A stretch of DNA of 64,000 bases from Suillus spraguei. Its lineage: Eukaryota > Basidiomycota > Agaricomycetes > Boletales > Suillaceae. Numbering within the stretch: the first letter of the stretch is position 1; the number at the start of each line of letters is the position of its first letter. Location of the stretch: NCBI GenBank assembly GCA_016800925.1, contig JABCPU010000315.1, forward strand, positions 1 to 64,000. Reading direction: 5' to 3'. Made by a program: the position numbers and the translations under genes. The notes under the pieces are model-generated. The model was not told where the DNA came from. It saw only the letters and a list, made by a program, of their open reading frames with translations, and did no database searches. This document shows positions 11,887-23,930 of this stretch, piece by piece.

Positions 11887-14646
11887 CTAGGGTGCGCAAA
11901 TTACTCGTCTGAACATGTTTTTAGGGAGGAACACGTGCATCTCATAAATAGCGTCTGCTCTGAGTATATCATCGGTATTTTCAGAGTCTACTTTTGAGCT
12001 TTGTCTTCTGCTGAGCCGCAGCTTGTCCGCGTTGTAACATGGGTCGGATATAGGGCTACGTCGGCTGAGTAAATGATAACCAAATGACGAACAAAGGCTT
12101 ACAACATAAGCAGGAGTAACTTCATCCTCGTAAACGCGCCCATCAAAGACTCCCAGTGCGCTATCGAATGTAGTCAATATCAATCGTACAAATACCGTTG
12201 AACTTTGCAAGTACCTGTCTAGAGACCAGTCCGAGAAGCCAAAAGCATCAGTTAGACCAATAACGTTGGGCAACACTTCAATACAAAGGGCTTTGATAGC
12301 TAAGCGGAGATCCTGCGTAGGATCGCCAGCGCCCGTATGGCGAATCAAGCCAATTGAAAGAAGATCCACGAGAGCGCTCTCAGCACTCGTTAGTAAGTAC
12401 TGTTAAAACGATGCAATCAGAACATTTGCAGCGACGAAGATAGCAACTAACCAGCCTATAAAGGTAGCCCACGACCTTCGCATCCTCCGAAGGTAAAACG
12501 GCGAGATTGTTGATCATCTCACCGACCTGCGCAGCGACAAAAGCCTCTGTTACGGCTTTGGCCAAGCGTTGATTGATGCTCGCATCGACGTCTGCACTCG
12601 CTGGCGTTTGCGTGAAGTTCTTTACCATTAGAGCAGCACGCCACTCTAGAAGAAGGACAACGCTGCGAACATCCTGCCAAGTCGATGCGGTGACTTGTGG
12701 AGGGGCCTCGCTGGTTGTGGACAAGAGACGCAGATAAGCCGAAGGAAGGGGAAGCTTAGCAACAGCCAAGGTCGACGAAAGTACAGCTTTGCATGACTTT
12801 GTAGCAGCGCGTACTACTTGTCCGTCCAAGACAAAGTTGTCCCCTTCGAACCTGGGTACTTCTTCAATGTCAGTTAACGCTCAGAAGGTAAGACGCACGT
12901 TGCGGAGGGGAGGTATTCCATGTACAATCGCCCTAGCCCAGCAAATGCGCTGTACCCATGTCCGCCCATAGAACGCCGAGCAGTTTCGATATCAATGATT
13001 CCATGTGTGGTAACAAAGACTTTTAAGCCACACAAAAGAGCATGCATCTCTGGAAGAAGGGAGGTGTCGCGATTTGCAAGCCGCTGTTGCATCTCATTCA
13101 ACGCTTTCACCTGATCATCTCGGAGGTGAGTACTTGGACTGACGGACGAAGAAGTAGAACAAACCGTATACCTCCCGAGTTCAACGAACACGAATGCCCT
13201 GGAGAGGATGGGCAACAAACGGTAGTATGTTGAAGGGTATGTCAAGACTTGACGTTCGAGTCCCTCGGCATTTGGTTCGCCTTGCCTCCGGACAGTCGTG
13301 TAGCGAATAGCAACTGTTGCAGCTGCGCAAGGATTAGCATTAGGATTACATTGGATGCTTAGAGTTCTACCTTTGGCTATGGTCCATCCGGCCGTTGGTA
13401 TCATGCTAGAATTAATGTGATCAGTCCTGTTGGATAGAAGTGCAAAGAATGAACAGACTTTGCCCTGATATACATCATCTGACGCATCGTGTCAGTAATG
13501 TCAATATCAGGACAAATTGAAGAAAATTACGCCTCCGTAGCTGAGTTTTGCGTGAGGAGGTTGGATATAACTACCCTCCGCCGTCACCTCAGCAAACTTT
13601 GAGAACATGTTCGTCCTGGGTATTCGTACGTGATCAAATCTCGCGAATCCTTGATCCTGCGCAGCCATGCCTGTGGTAAATCCATCAGATAAGGCATTAT
13701 TTGCAATGGCTTGAGATTTCACTTACCTCCCGAAGCTTTTGGACCAATGTCACCGACAGTGATTCCTTGGAGGGGTTTGTGGTCCTCTGTAAAAGCATTC
13801 ATTGTCGCCATAAATAGAGTAAAACACAGGCAAACCTAATGACCGCAGTTGCACGAAGAACAGGTGAGGACCCATATCCTTTCCATCCGGCAAGATCAAC
13901 TTTGCTTGGACGGCACCATGAGTCGCGGACTTTCCCAGAGCACCGATCCACCACTTAGTGCTGGTAAGGCTGGGAGAATTTATTTCAAACTCTTGAGTTT
14001 CCGGGATATATGTCGAAGTAGTTTCTAGGCGAGCTACATTTGTACCGTGACCGAGTTCGGTTTGCAAATAACACCTGAAGCTACTGAGTATAGTTCGGGA
14101 AGGAATAACTTGGAGCCAACATACCCTTGAATACCCTTCTCATATACCAAGTCCCAGTAGTTATCCATGAGTGCGGGGGATCCTTGACCGAGGAAGACGG
14201 GCTGGAATGCAGCATCATGCAGTGTGATCGACATCACTTCCGATAGAAGTGACGAGGCTGTACTATATTCTGCCTGAGACCAACTATGCATCCGACGTAA
14301 CTCATCCAGCCTATTTATGATGGCGGCAGCTCTAATGTATTGATCTGTCCGCCCTAGAAAGTCCCTGGGAGAATAAGTCGTACGAAAGACCATATAGCCA
14401 TCACTTACCTGTGTTGTTTGTCAAATAATGGTTCTTGCACGAGAATCCTTTCCAGGCGTTCACGCAAATCCCAGACTTTCTGTCCACCTGAGCGAAGTTA
14501 GGACGCTACATGAACTAGAACGTCTCAGACTGTTCACCATATAGATAGTTTCTGACATTCTGGACGCTAATTGAGGTTCGTGAACGTGCTGCCTTCATAT
14601 CAGCAGCTGTCTGTTGGTTTACATCCACTTTTGCTGTAGGCATCAT
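11887..14646 (-). CDS. Acyl-CoA oxidase (fatty-acid beta-oxidation)
   Basis: A multi-exon gene starting at ATG 14646 encodes a protein of roughly 700 residues. It carries out the first step of beta-oxidation, FAD-dependent oxidation of acyl-CoA to 2-enoyl-CoA with release of H2O2. In order: an N-terminal helical region with KVWDLRERLERIL; the central flavin-binding domain with the diagnostic TELGHGTNVARLETT near 14030; FVQLR; a GFARFDHVRIPRTNMFSKFA block; then MIPTAGWTIAKGRTL with IAIRYTTVRRQG-like sequence. The segment ETARRSMGGHGYSAFAG near 12945-12995 holds the expected Glu and GGHGY. The C-terminal domain contains FGVFDGRVYED-like sequence and ends RRVICAP. No SKL-type peroxisomal signal is seen at that terminus, though an alternative last exon could change this. 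The reading frame looks intact through short introns. Confidence 0.85.
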
Positions 14647-15624
14647 TGTCTTTGTGGTGTCGATTCCAAGTGAGAATGGCCAGAAGATACGAGGACTCGG
14701 CGTGATTTTCGGTTTACCGGTGGCCGAGGTTTAAATTTAGGCCTGTGGCTCCGACGGATCGACGTGGTACATACGTAATTCAACAATTGGACCTATTCCA
14801 GATCCGAACTCGACGTGGACAAAGCTCGAGGGTCGGGGAGTTGCGGGCACACATATATATCAGGCTTAAGCTTGAAATTTGAAGCACGAAACATTGCGGT
14901 GTGAGTGACATATGTCGGAAATTTGCGAAAGCGGTTGCAATGGTCCCCTATTTAAGTAATACGTGCAATTCTTGCGCGTGACCAAAAAGGAAATCCATTT
15001 CGGACGCCGTTTCTCATATCCTTCGCCTTCTTCTCGTCAGGACCTATGCGCCATGGTCGACCGGCAAATAAGCAATGGTCTGAAAGAATGTGCACTCACA
15101 CTCTGGGATCATGGTTGGTAGGTCGAAGATATCTGTGAGGTGCTCATTGTTTCTCAGGCCAACCTCCGCTTTTGTTGGCAAAACATGTTTGAAGGGCCTG
15201 GTACTGTTGCTAGGCCCCCCATCTCCACTTGTCGGCCGTGCGAGAATAACGACGCGAGTGCTCATGACACCAGTCGAAAACCTCTTTGCTGAAGAATCAA
15301 ATTTGCACCTCGACGAAACTTGCACCTGGCTTGCAGCGACTCGAGAGCAGTCGGACGTTGACGCTAATCTCTTGACCTACTCTATGCTTTATGCCAATTA
15401 CTCCAACTCTTTGACATCTGCAACGTATCATGCACGCAGACTCGGATGCAGGACAGGATAGACGACAATGATAAATATACTGCGTATTAATGCACAAAAG
15501 AAATATCCTAAATTCACCTCTACAAGACGAGCACTTGTATTGCTATATTCTAATTGTAGTATACAGAAACTCGCGTAACCTCCATAGCCTATTTGAGAAG
15601 AGTCCGTGTGCTTCGTATACTTTG
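14647..15624. other. Spacer upstream of the acyl-CoA oxidase gene
   Basis: This should contain the oxidase promoter and the 3' flank of the protease gene. Open frames on both strands around 15044-15461 overlap each other and show no motif, so I do not call a gene. A 38-bp block at 14793-14830 matches 7545-7582, and the following GAAGCACGAAACATT resembles the 3' flanks of the two membrane-protein genes. Confidence 0.4.
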
Positions 15625-17120
15625 TCAATTCCAGTTGCTGATGGCAGAAGTGAATATTGTTCGGCCAAAACCGACTTGGTGCTTGCCGCTATCGAACACA
15701 ATGTAAAAGCGCTGGAAGAATACGTAGCCGTTAATAAAGTCAAGCCCTGCGCCAGTGGGTGTTCCAAGGTCTTTAACGACGAGATATATATCATCAACAC
15801 TGCCCCCAATCCTTTCATTGAGAGAACGAGGCCAGATTTGCGCATCAGGGATGAGTGTGAAGAGAACCTGTGCAAATGGTTAACAAGGGATGTGAGGGCC
15901 GACAGAATTGACTCACACGGTCCATATAGAAATTCAAGGCACGTAGTCGTCCGAACTGTTCAGGGGAAATCTGGATAAGACCATTCGCCGGATTCACAGT
16001 ACCGCCGGTTAAATCCTTGTACCTCTCATAGGCATCTATCGAACGCTGATGAGACCATTATCACTCGCTGCACTCTAAATACACACCTGAGGCAAGGTAA
16101 AGAAAGGTGGTACCACAATCCAGGATACCAGCGGTGTTGACCAAGATAGGTGTATTACCGTAGTCGATACTCTGATCGATACCCCAATAATTCGATGAGG
16201 GGGGGTGGAGGTGATATGACTGGAACAAAACAATCAATATCAGTCTGGATTGATCCAGAAGCTGAGGTGCCTTACATGTATTTGAGGTTGTAGTTGTATG
16301 CGGTAGGGCGGGTTCCACCAAAAGTAAGCTCTCCATGCTTGACTTCATTTGCAGTGATGGGCTGGAAAAAGATACTAACAACGGGCCGCACAATGGTGCC
16401 TTGCTCAACCAGGTGGTCAGTGATAGTCGGGATCGTTCGTTCTGGTGAACCTATTACGGCGCGGAGGCCAGACGATCTAGGCCCGATGCCAAGGACACCG
16501 TCAACGACGACGTCCAACGAAGTAGAAGCAACACCGATGTCCATCCCGGTGATGATTAATCTCTCAGTTAAAATCATCCTATCTTTCCATATGGTTCCTA
16601 TAGATACTAATTGTAGATGTTTTCAACATATGATATTGTTGTATGTCATACCTTGGAAGGAGCCATAACGGTAATTGACCGCCACAGGGTCTTTAGTGTC
16701 GACGCCGCCGAAGCCGTACCGAGTCCTGGCGCCAACCCATGTGATCGCGGTAGCGCTGTCAACAATCAATTCATCTTCAATGATATGTTAGAAGCCGCAT
16801 GTTGTCTCAGTGTTGAACTTACATATTACGGCGGGATTGCCAATGGCAGCCTTCACGGTGTAGCCCGAAAATGTGTTTCCCAAATCGGCGGGTGACAAAG
16901 GAACAGTAGGATGAGGAGGAATATCAGCATCACGTCGGCCATGCGTGCTGTGTTCTCCAAAGGCCGCCAAGCGGGCTTCATCGTGCCGCAAGAGTTCGGT
17001 AACATTGGAGAATGCTAGCTTCCTGGTCATGGGGAGGGTGACGGGGGAATTGGGAACTTCAACGGGCGATCCCGTGACCGAGAAAGCCAGGAGTGCCAAC
17101 AAGAATACAACGGAGAACAT
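15625..17120 (-). CDS. Secreted pepsin-family (A1) protein, polyporopepsin-like, altered active site
   Basis: ATG at 17120 begins a signal peptide (MFSVVFLLALLAFSVTGSP). A propeptide-like stretch with RKLAFSN follows. Exon 1 ends after NPAVI and joins YELIVDSATAITWVGA. Later pieces match the polyporopepsin order: GVDGVLGIGPRSSGL-like block, IPTITDHLVEQGTI, GELTFGG, NYWGIDQSIDYG, then AGILDCGTTFLYLAS, an AYERYKDLTGG block, QIWPRSLNERIGGS and DFINGYVFFQRFYIVFD, ending SAISNWN with the stop at 15625-15627. Introns are short GT-AG. The first active-site motif reads Asp-Ser-Ala where the family has Asp-Thr/Ser-Gly, and the second reads Asp-Cys-Gly. Both Asp residues remain, but the lost glycine may lower or abolish activity. 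Secreted; role would be protein digestion if active. Confidence 0.8.
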
Positions 17121-17703
17121 GACTTACTGGAAAGTCATATCATACTCGATTATATATGTGACAGCTCACGCGATGACAATGTTGAGCACCTTAGCCACGT
17201 CAGTCTTCCTTGAAAAAGTGATGACGAGATAGTTGCGATGTGAGTCATCGCGAGAGAAAGAATTCGATAAGAGATGGTTTGCTTTTGATCCTGGCATGTT
17301 CAATTCCTGAATCTCGGTGTTGTCAGGCGTCAGCGTTGACCCCCAGTGAGAACCGGACCTCACCGTATCGACGGAAAACGGCCAAAATATTGATGATTCA
17401 GGAACGCAAGATTTCCGTAGATTTCCGTAGAGAATGAGACATATATGATATTTTCTAGCGATGCTGTTCGACGGAGATCTCACGATTTCGCACCGATTCT
17501 CGCATATGGTATTTCCGTCGATAATCGTAGATTCTCAACTGTAGTTGTACCAGGCAATAAAACTACGCAAATCGCACGAAAACGACGCTAATATGCATTA
17601 CAAGAAAATGGCTGGTTGACACTGCCTGCTGCGGCCTGCTGCCCCCCTGGTCCTCGCCAGCAGTCCACCTGATGTCGACCTCTGCATGCGCCCTGTATGC
17701 CGA
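17121..17703. other. Promoter region of the protease gene and spacer
   Basis: No gene seen. The part next to 17120 must contain the protease promoter. ATTTCCGTAG and related repeats (TTTCCGTAGATTTCCGTAG at 17412-17430) form a short direct repeat with no assigned role. Confidence 0.35.
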
Positions 17704-20120
17704 CTAGTATAAGGTGCTGGAAGAGATCTTGCTGATGATGTCGACTGTGTTGCCGTTCCATATATCGTCCTTGACCTGAGAAAAAAATCGTAAACAGCTG
17801 CATCAGGAAGAGGGCGCATTTAGTTGAGTCTGTTACCAGCTTCAGCACGTCGGTTTCATAAGCCTGCAAGACAGAAATCAACGCTGTGAAACATGTATCA
17901 CAGGAGTATGTACCAGCTGCTTCTCTTTCGTCAATCCGGACCAGTAAATCCTGAAATTGGCCAACGAGCCATTTGGAGCGACCTGCTTCAACCACCAGTG
18001 TGCGCAGAGTGACCTAAATCCAAGATTCCAGGTCAAAGGTTGCTACTGTGTTCTAGATCGACACATCACATACCTTCCATTCTTCGATGTACCAGGTCGA
18101 ATTTTTTTAGCGCCTGCTGACTCAACAGTAGCTGATGCAGGGGGTGCAGGCCTGTCGTTGGATGGCAGCGTGGGTGTGGACAGTGGGGCGGGCACGTCGG
18201 ATGGAGTCACCACAGGATCGGGGACAGTGGATTCGCGTTTTCGGCCAGCAAGCTTAGCACTGCATGTACCCGAGTCAGTTCCAGTTTGAACAACATTTTG
18301 GAAGACTTACAGAGGGTTCTTGATAACAGGGAAGGAGGCCTACAATATTATCAGTATGTGTGAACATAATACAAGCCGAGTTGGTGACTTACCATGGTTG
18401 CAAATGTTTCTTCTATGGGCGTCTCTGTGTCCTCAGCAATACAAGTGCTCGTGTCGACGGTGTCATTGCTATGATTGAGACGGTCTTGAGGGTTGTATCT
18501 GCTGTGTTTGCGTGAGATGAAGCTTCTGGAGAGTTGCTTGCGTCATGGGTAGCAGTAATCAGTGAAACATGGGGCACAGGAAGAGACACAGGCCCGGGCT
18601 GCAGGGAAGGAGTCGACACTTCAATAGATTGTGGTTGTTGTGTATCGTTGGACTGTTGTTCCTGCTCAGACATGTCGACATCGCTTTTCTGAAAATTGAG
18701 GATGGAAGTCGTAGTAACGTCTTTCGGCGGTGTGTCCTGTTTCACCTCAGACTCGGAGAGGGTATTAATAGACTTGTCGCCAGTGATTCGAGACTTCGAT
18801 GCATCAGACTCAGGCTCAGCAGACCCAGATACTTTCCGCCGTTTTGACATGTTACGATCATCAAACCCTGTGTTGTGGACCTTCCTTTTTTTCTTGTTCA
18901 GGTGTGTAGCTGTCCATGAGGGATACCGCTCTGTCGCAATTGCATGTACCTTCCATCCATTTTCGCATAAGGCAAGAATAGGGTGCAAACATGCCATCTC
19001 CTCCGCAACTTCGTCAAGGATCTTGTTCCTGGCCTTGCCCCAGGTATTGGGAGCTTGGTTCTCTTGCTTTAAGGCAGCCTGTTAAGACCATACTCAAGGG
19101 GTGAAAGATCTGAAGGGCTTTGGCCTCAGTTCGTGCACTGTGCCCCTTGTCCGAGTAATGCCCCTTATTTCAGAGAGGAGATATATGTCCGAAGATCCGG
19201 AAGGAGTTGCGTGGCGGATCTGCACATCCGAAGATATCAGATATGGTATGTCCGAAGGTTATCTGGAGTGTAGGGATGGAAAGAGGATTAAGGCTAGCTT
19301 CGGAATGGATTCCTAACTAGAAACTGACAGAGGTAGACTATCTGAAGATAGAGTCGGAGATATAGACTATAGGAATCAATCCCAAGTCTCGGAAGATGAC
19401 TTTGAGTGGAAAGTGACTCAAGTCCAGAGGAAGCGGAATGAGCAGAATCTAAGATGATATTCGAACTAAGGTTCTACGGAGATCTACAAGTGGTTTATAT
19501 ACAGTAAGTATCTAAGACGGATAATCAACAAGTCTGGGACCGAGGGCTATGTACAAAGTATAACAGAAGTCTATTAGTTAATGTGCAGCGGATCAGTAAG
19601 CATGAATTGGAAATGAAACACAGGTAACGGACCAGTGACACAGGAAGGAATTATACACAGCCGAGTACCGGAAACAGGATGAGTGATGAAAGGAGATAGA
19701 CACAGTTATATACAAGGGAGATAGAGTGTGAGAAGTGAGCACATTCGGATGAGCGATCCGGACAGGATCTGATCGGATATGGTTGGATCTGGGATCAGAA
19801 GTATGGTATATGACACAGCCCAGCAGCTTTGCAAACTCTTTGTAATGCGAGTTATCTTGGACTTTCAACCGGCTTGCCATCTGCATTCTTGAGGAAAGGA
19901 AAGGTTCTGTGTTCAGTGTACTGTGCATCAGGTGACTTCTTCCATGTTTCATACAAGCTAGGCATCCAAAATCTCGTATCTGGATAGGCACTCTGGTGAA
20001 GGGGTTCAAAACGCTTTTGCTCGTGAACTGAAGGTTTGTAGACAGTGCATTTGAAACCAGGTGGAATTCTGGAGAACTTAGCAATGTCTGAGTCACCGAC
20101 ATCAAGGGAAATTGAGGTCG
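17704..20120 (-). pseudogene. Hypothetical basidiomycete-expanded protein, split by a solo LTR
   Basis: Exons read right to left. The first visible one contains GFKCTVYKPSVHEQK and WMPSLYETWKKSP, followed by FPFLKNADGKPVE. After a one-base shift it continues ITRITKSLQSCWAAL, is interrupted by the LTR at 19080-19815, and resumes KQENQAPNTWGKARN and ATERYPSW, then a low-complexity Ser/Thr/Pro region, a second low-complexity exon, and terminal exons with LCAHWWLKQVAPNG and WNGNTVDIISKISS, stopping at 17704. This layout matches a family that is common in agaricomycetes and has no known function. It may be a captured or transposon-associated gene. The LTR and the frameshift make this copy non-functional. 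Confidence 0.55.
19080..19815 (-). mobile_element. Solo LTR family A
   Basis: Same family as 628-1396, 736 bp, with TG...CA ends. A perfect 5-bp target duplication CAGCC flanks it (19075-19079 and 19816-19820). It interrupts an exon of the hypothetical gene. No internal element sequence remains, so LTR-LTR recombination removed it. Confidence 0.95.
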
Positions 20121-20222
20121 CAAGTATTTTGAAGGTGTTCCTGTAGCAGCATCAGGTACAGTGATAGATACATGTGAAAAACAAACTTGTATGCATCTTC
20201 AGATGCTAATAATATGTATGTT

Positions 20223-20607
20223 GAGTCCTTTTTAACATAGGCGAGCACGTACAAGATGATTATGCAAGTCCAGTAGCGAGAAGGAAAATAAACAGGGTAT
20301 TTAATAAAGAGGCGCACAGCGTGCAGTGGCCCCTTGAGATGTAAGGTAAATCCTGCTGTAGATTTAGTAACGGCGGAAGCAAGGTAACTACGCACCAATG
20401 GATTCTAGACGGAATAGGACGGGACATGAGGGCATTGGTGCAAGGATCCGGTAAGGGTTCATCGGAGAAGAATGGTTGGTTCTGCCTTAGTGGAGCGAAA
20501 AGGCTATTTCGTTGCTATAAGGAAATTCTTCGGTTGCCACCGCAGACGTTAACGAGATGCTTGTCGAAAATGGGGTTTTGACAGTCAGCATGACTTTTCT
20601 CGCTACA
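20223..20607 (-). mobile_element. LTR family B fragment
   Basis: It contains GAGTCCTTTTTAACAT, CGTAGCTTTAGTAA-like, ACGCACCAATGGAT and the terminal TTTTCTCGCTACA of family B, clearly diverged from the copy at 57915-58424. Only the part corresponding to the family's first half (read on the minus strand) is present. Its right end abuts the truncated 3' end of the Harbinger nuclease. Confidence 0.75.
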
Positions 20608-22067
20608 ATGGGCCCACTTTAGAGAACTCTCATATGTTCCATCCTTCTTGTGATGCTCAGTTTCAAAGTGAATGATCATGTTGTGCAGGATGATGCAACA
20701 CTTGATCCACTGGACAGCAAACTCAAGGTCTTTCTCACCCTGGATCCTGAACTGGAGCTCTCAGAGGGACTGGAACCGTCCCTTTAGAACAGCAAATGTG
20801 TGTTCAACACAAACACAGATCTGAATAAATAAAATCAATTTATTGAAATATGGCCCTTCAAAAAAAATACCTTAGAGAGGTGATAATTAAATGACTTCTG
20901 GTTCTTTGTCAACTGCCCATTACAAAGTTTCTTGAAAGGGGCAATGCACCATGGCTCCAATGGGTATGCACTGTCTGCCCAAACCCAATGACCATCAGGC
21001 AAAAGGTCAGCATGATCTTCATAGAGATGGGTAGATCGAAAAGCAAATGCATCATGGACACTTCTGGGATGACCCGGAGCATAATCCACAATAAGAAGGT
21101 TATGGGGTAAAATGACTGCCTGGAACTAAATTAATTTTGCACAAGAAGATGAATAAATAAAAAATACCTGACAGCCAAGGCATACTTGGATTTCCTATCA
21201 AAAAATGTCTCACCATAGCAACCAGGTTTGGTGAAAAGGTCCATAGTTGAGCCATCAATGGCTAAAAAGCCACCTTTCCACTCTGGGCAGGTGCGTGACT
21301 CAGCAAATTTGCAAGCCAAATCAGCATCCTCAGAGTTATCTGCTGGGAAGCAGACAAACTGATCATGGGCATCAAGCACCGCAATCATCACACGATTAGT
21401 GCAATTAACCATGGACCAAACACTGACACCTGCCCATTGAGCAACATCCTCAAGGGTAATTGCATTGCCATAGTGACCAGCCTGATTCAAAAAAAATAGC
21501 CAGTTGGATGGAAACAGGGAGCTGAGGATTGTTGGATTGGTTTTGGAAGATGGGATGATCAGATATATAATTGAGGATATCGTCAAAGATCTCAGGGTTA
21601 ACACGGAGTTTCTGCTGAAACAAGTGAGGGCAATGTTCTTCATGATGAACCAACATGTGAAGCTGAGGTGCTCGTGGAGGAGGCTCATCAGGCTTGTGCA
21701 ATACACAAGCCCTCTTAACCTCATCACGAAGAGCATTAATGGTGTGAAGAAGGCGGTTGTAAGGCAAAGGGACATCATCAGAAGAGATAGAGCTATTGCC
21801 AGAAGAACCTGAAGTCCCTGTCATAGGGAGAGGGGGGAGGGGGGAAGCAGAGCTAAAAGACAGACTGATTGTGTCATCACTGTCAGAAGTGGTCAAGAGT
21901 GAGTCCTCAGAGTCAGAATCACTATCAAAATCAGACCAGTCATCTAAGATATCCTGGTACTGTAGTTTGGCCAATGCAAGTTCAGCCTGATCTACAATAT
22001 TCAGGAGTTCTTTATGTGCAGATTGATGAGGCATAGTGACAGTAGGGGTGGGAGTCAGAGGGATCAC
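20608..22067 (-). pseudogene. PIF/Harbinger DDE nuclease (transposase)
   Basis: The N-terminal exon starts MIPLTPTPTVTMPHQS at 22067 and has an acidic Ser/Asp-rich region. The catalytic part follows: AIDGSTMDLFTKPG (first Asp), YGETFFDRKSKYAL, an intron near 21130, IVDYAPGHPRSVHDAFAF, WVWADSAYPLEPWC, CVEHTFAVLKGRF (the Glu block), then CIILHNMIIHFE. This order is that of the Harbinger DDE_Tnp_4 nuclease, which cuts and pastes together with a Myb/SANT partner. Three defects are visible: an apparent extra T in an 8-base run (21489-21496), a TGA at 20761-20763 where the frame expects Arg, and truncation at 20607 by LTR-B sequence. Confidence 0.8.
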
Positions 22068-22229
22068 AACTTCGATCTATTCTGTGCATATGTGATGTAC
22101 TTTGTGTCAGAGTTTAAAAGTTCCAAAAGTTCCAAACTTTCATCTCGCGCTGAGCATGTTGGTCACAGTTGGTGTCATTGTCGACCTCGAACCTGGATGC
22201 TCACTGTGACACATCACTGAGCAGGCCAC

Positions 22230-22820
22230 TCCAATGCTTCCTCGGTCTACAGCCATTCCTGTAGTCCTCCCTTGGTCTGCAGCCACTCTCATCCTATCCA
22301 GGTCTGCAGCCACTTTCATCCTTCCTCGGTCTGCAGCCACTCTCATCTTGCCCAGATCTGCAGCCACTCATCCTGCCCAGATCTGCAGCCACTCATCCTG
22401 CCCAGATCTGCAGCCACTCATCCTGCCCAGATCTGCAGCCACTCATCCTGCCCAGATCTGCAGCCACTCATCCTGCCCAGATCTGCAGCCACTCATCCTG
22501 CCCAGATCTGCAGCCACTCATCCTGCCCAGATCTGCAGCCACTCATCCTGCCCAGATCTGCAGCCACTCATCCTGCCCAGATCTGCAGCCACTCATCCTG
22601 CCCAGATCTGCAGCCACTCATCCTGCCCAGATCTGCAGCCACTCAAGCCCTGCCTCGGTGTGCAGCCACTCAAGCCCTGCCTCGGTCTGCAGCCACTCTT
22701 ATCCTTTCTCAGTCTGCAGCCACCCTCTTGCCCAGATCTGCAGCCACTCAAGCCCTGCCTCGGTCTGCAGCCAGTCTCGTCCTTCCTCGGTCTGCAGCCA
22801 CTGTTGTCCTCCCTCGGTAG
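22230..22820. repeat. 25-bp minisatellite with diverged edges
   Basis: About twelve near-identical tandem copies of a 25-bp unit (CCTGCCCAGATCTGCAGCCA plus CTCAT) run from about 22345 to 22640. Diverged copies with the core TCTGCAGCCACT extend on both sides. Since 25 is not a multiple of three, the array is open in several frames and gives long repeat peptides of period 25 residues, which I do not regard as genes. It lies just 5' of the Harbinger nuclease gene. Confidence 0.9.
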
Positions 22821-23930
22821 AGTAGAGCACGGGTACAGGTAAAACTGTGGTGTATCGCTGATGGGTGTGGCAGGTTACAGTGGATTGTGCGCTGCTTAAA
22901 GACCTCTGCTGATACTACTATACTATGTAGTATGACTTTCCCCTGTGTATCATATATATCATGCTTTGAAAATCATAAGTGTTTCAATGTCCGACTTCAT
23001 GCCGACTCGCCAAGCGTGATTTAAGTCCATCAATCAGCACTCATTCCATGGTGTCCTTTTTGTGTTACAGCAGGGCAAATGCTGCATTAATCTCATCAAG
23101 TGATATTGATTCAGGACCTGCAAGATCATCATTGACATTCTGTGTCTGAGGTGCAAGTGCGGGTGCCCACGCAAAATTGACTTCTAGATCAGCAGCTCCA
23201 TCAACATTAATGCCTGGCTGGGCACCAGTATGCATGTGTGCATGATGTTGACAAGTTGACTTTCCATAGCCATGGCCTTCTGCTGAGTATGGTAATGAAG
23301 ATTTGCTCAAATCTTTGCCAGTGCTTCAAATGTGTCTACTAAGGAATTGCAATGTTTCAAAGACTGAGTGCTACCCATGTCTGAGAAGAGGTGTTTGATA
23401 TCAGCAGCATGAGGAACATAGCAATGGTGAGTGCTGTTTTAACCATGAACTCAAATGGTTGTCCTTTTGTTGTCACGACCTTAGATGTGAAGGGCCTTTG
23501 GACAGTGTTTACAAGACCAGTAGTACATCTAAAAGAGACCTCCTGCTTGAAACAAGTTAAAAAGTTATCTGAGACAACACAAATATAGTATAGTCATGGC
23601 AGGTAGTTTGTAATCCATATTATACTGCTTTTCCACCAATCACATTGCTCCCATTGGCAGTGTTGTAAGCTCACTGTAAGCATCAAACAAGCGAAAATTA
23701 TGGGTCTTTTGCTGATGTGTAATATTATTGTAATATATAGGAAAGGTTTTCATCACATTGGAATATAAAGCAATATATGACTATGTAAATGCACCGCAAT
23801 CAGCATAATTGCCAGCAAGAACTCACCAGTTTACTGATTGGTGCTGTCACATCTGATGACACCATTCGAAAGGGATTGTACCCTGAACCAGGTGTGAATG
23901 CATCAACTATAGTAAGCAACAAAACTGTTG

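Noticed and set aside
15044..15461. Opposed open frames of 93 and 123 codons
   Set aside because: They overlap antiparallel, show no motif or splice chain, and lie in the interval between two well-supported genes.
22345..22640. Possible CRISPR-like array
   Set aside because: The units are directly adjacent with no unique spacers, and the genome is fungal.
22234..22842. Two overlapping plus-strand open frames of about 200 and 182 codons with a 25-residue peptide repeat
   Set aside because: They are by-products of a 25-bp tandem repeat that has no stop in several frames; no start context, intron or family supports translation.
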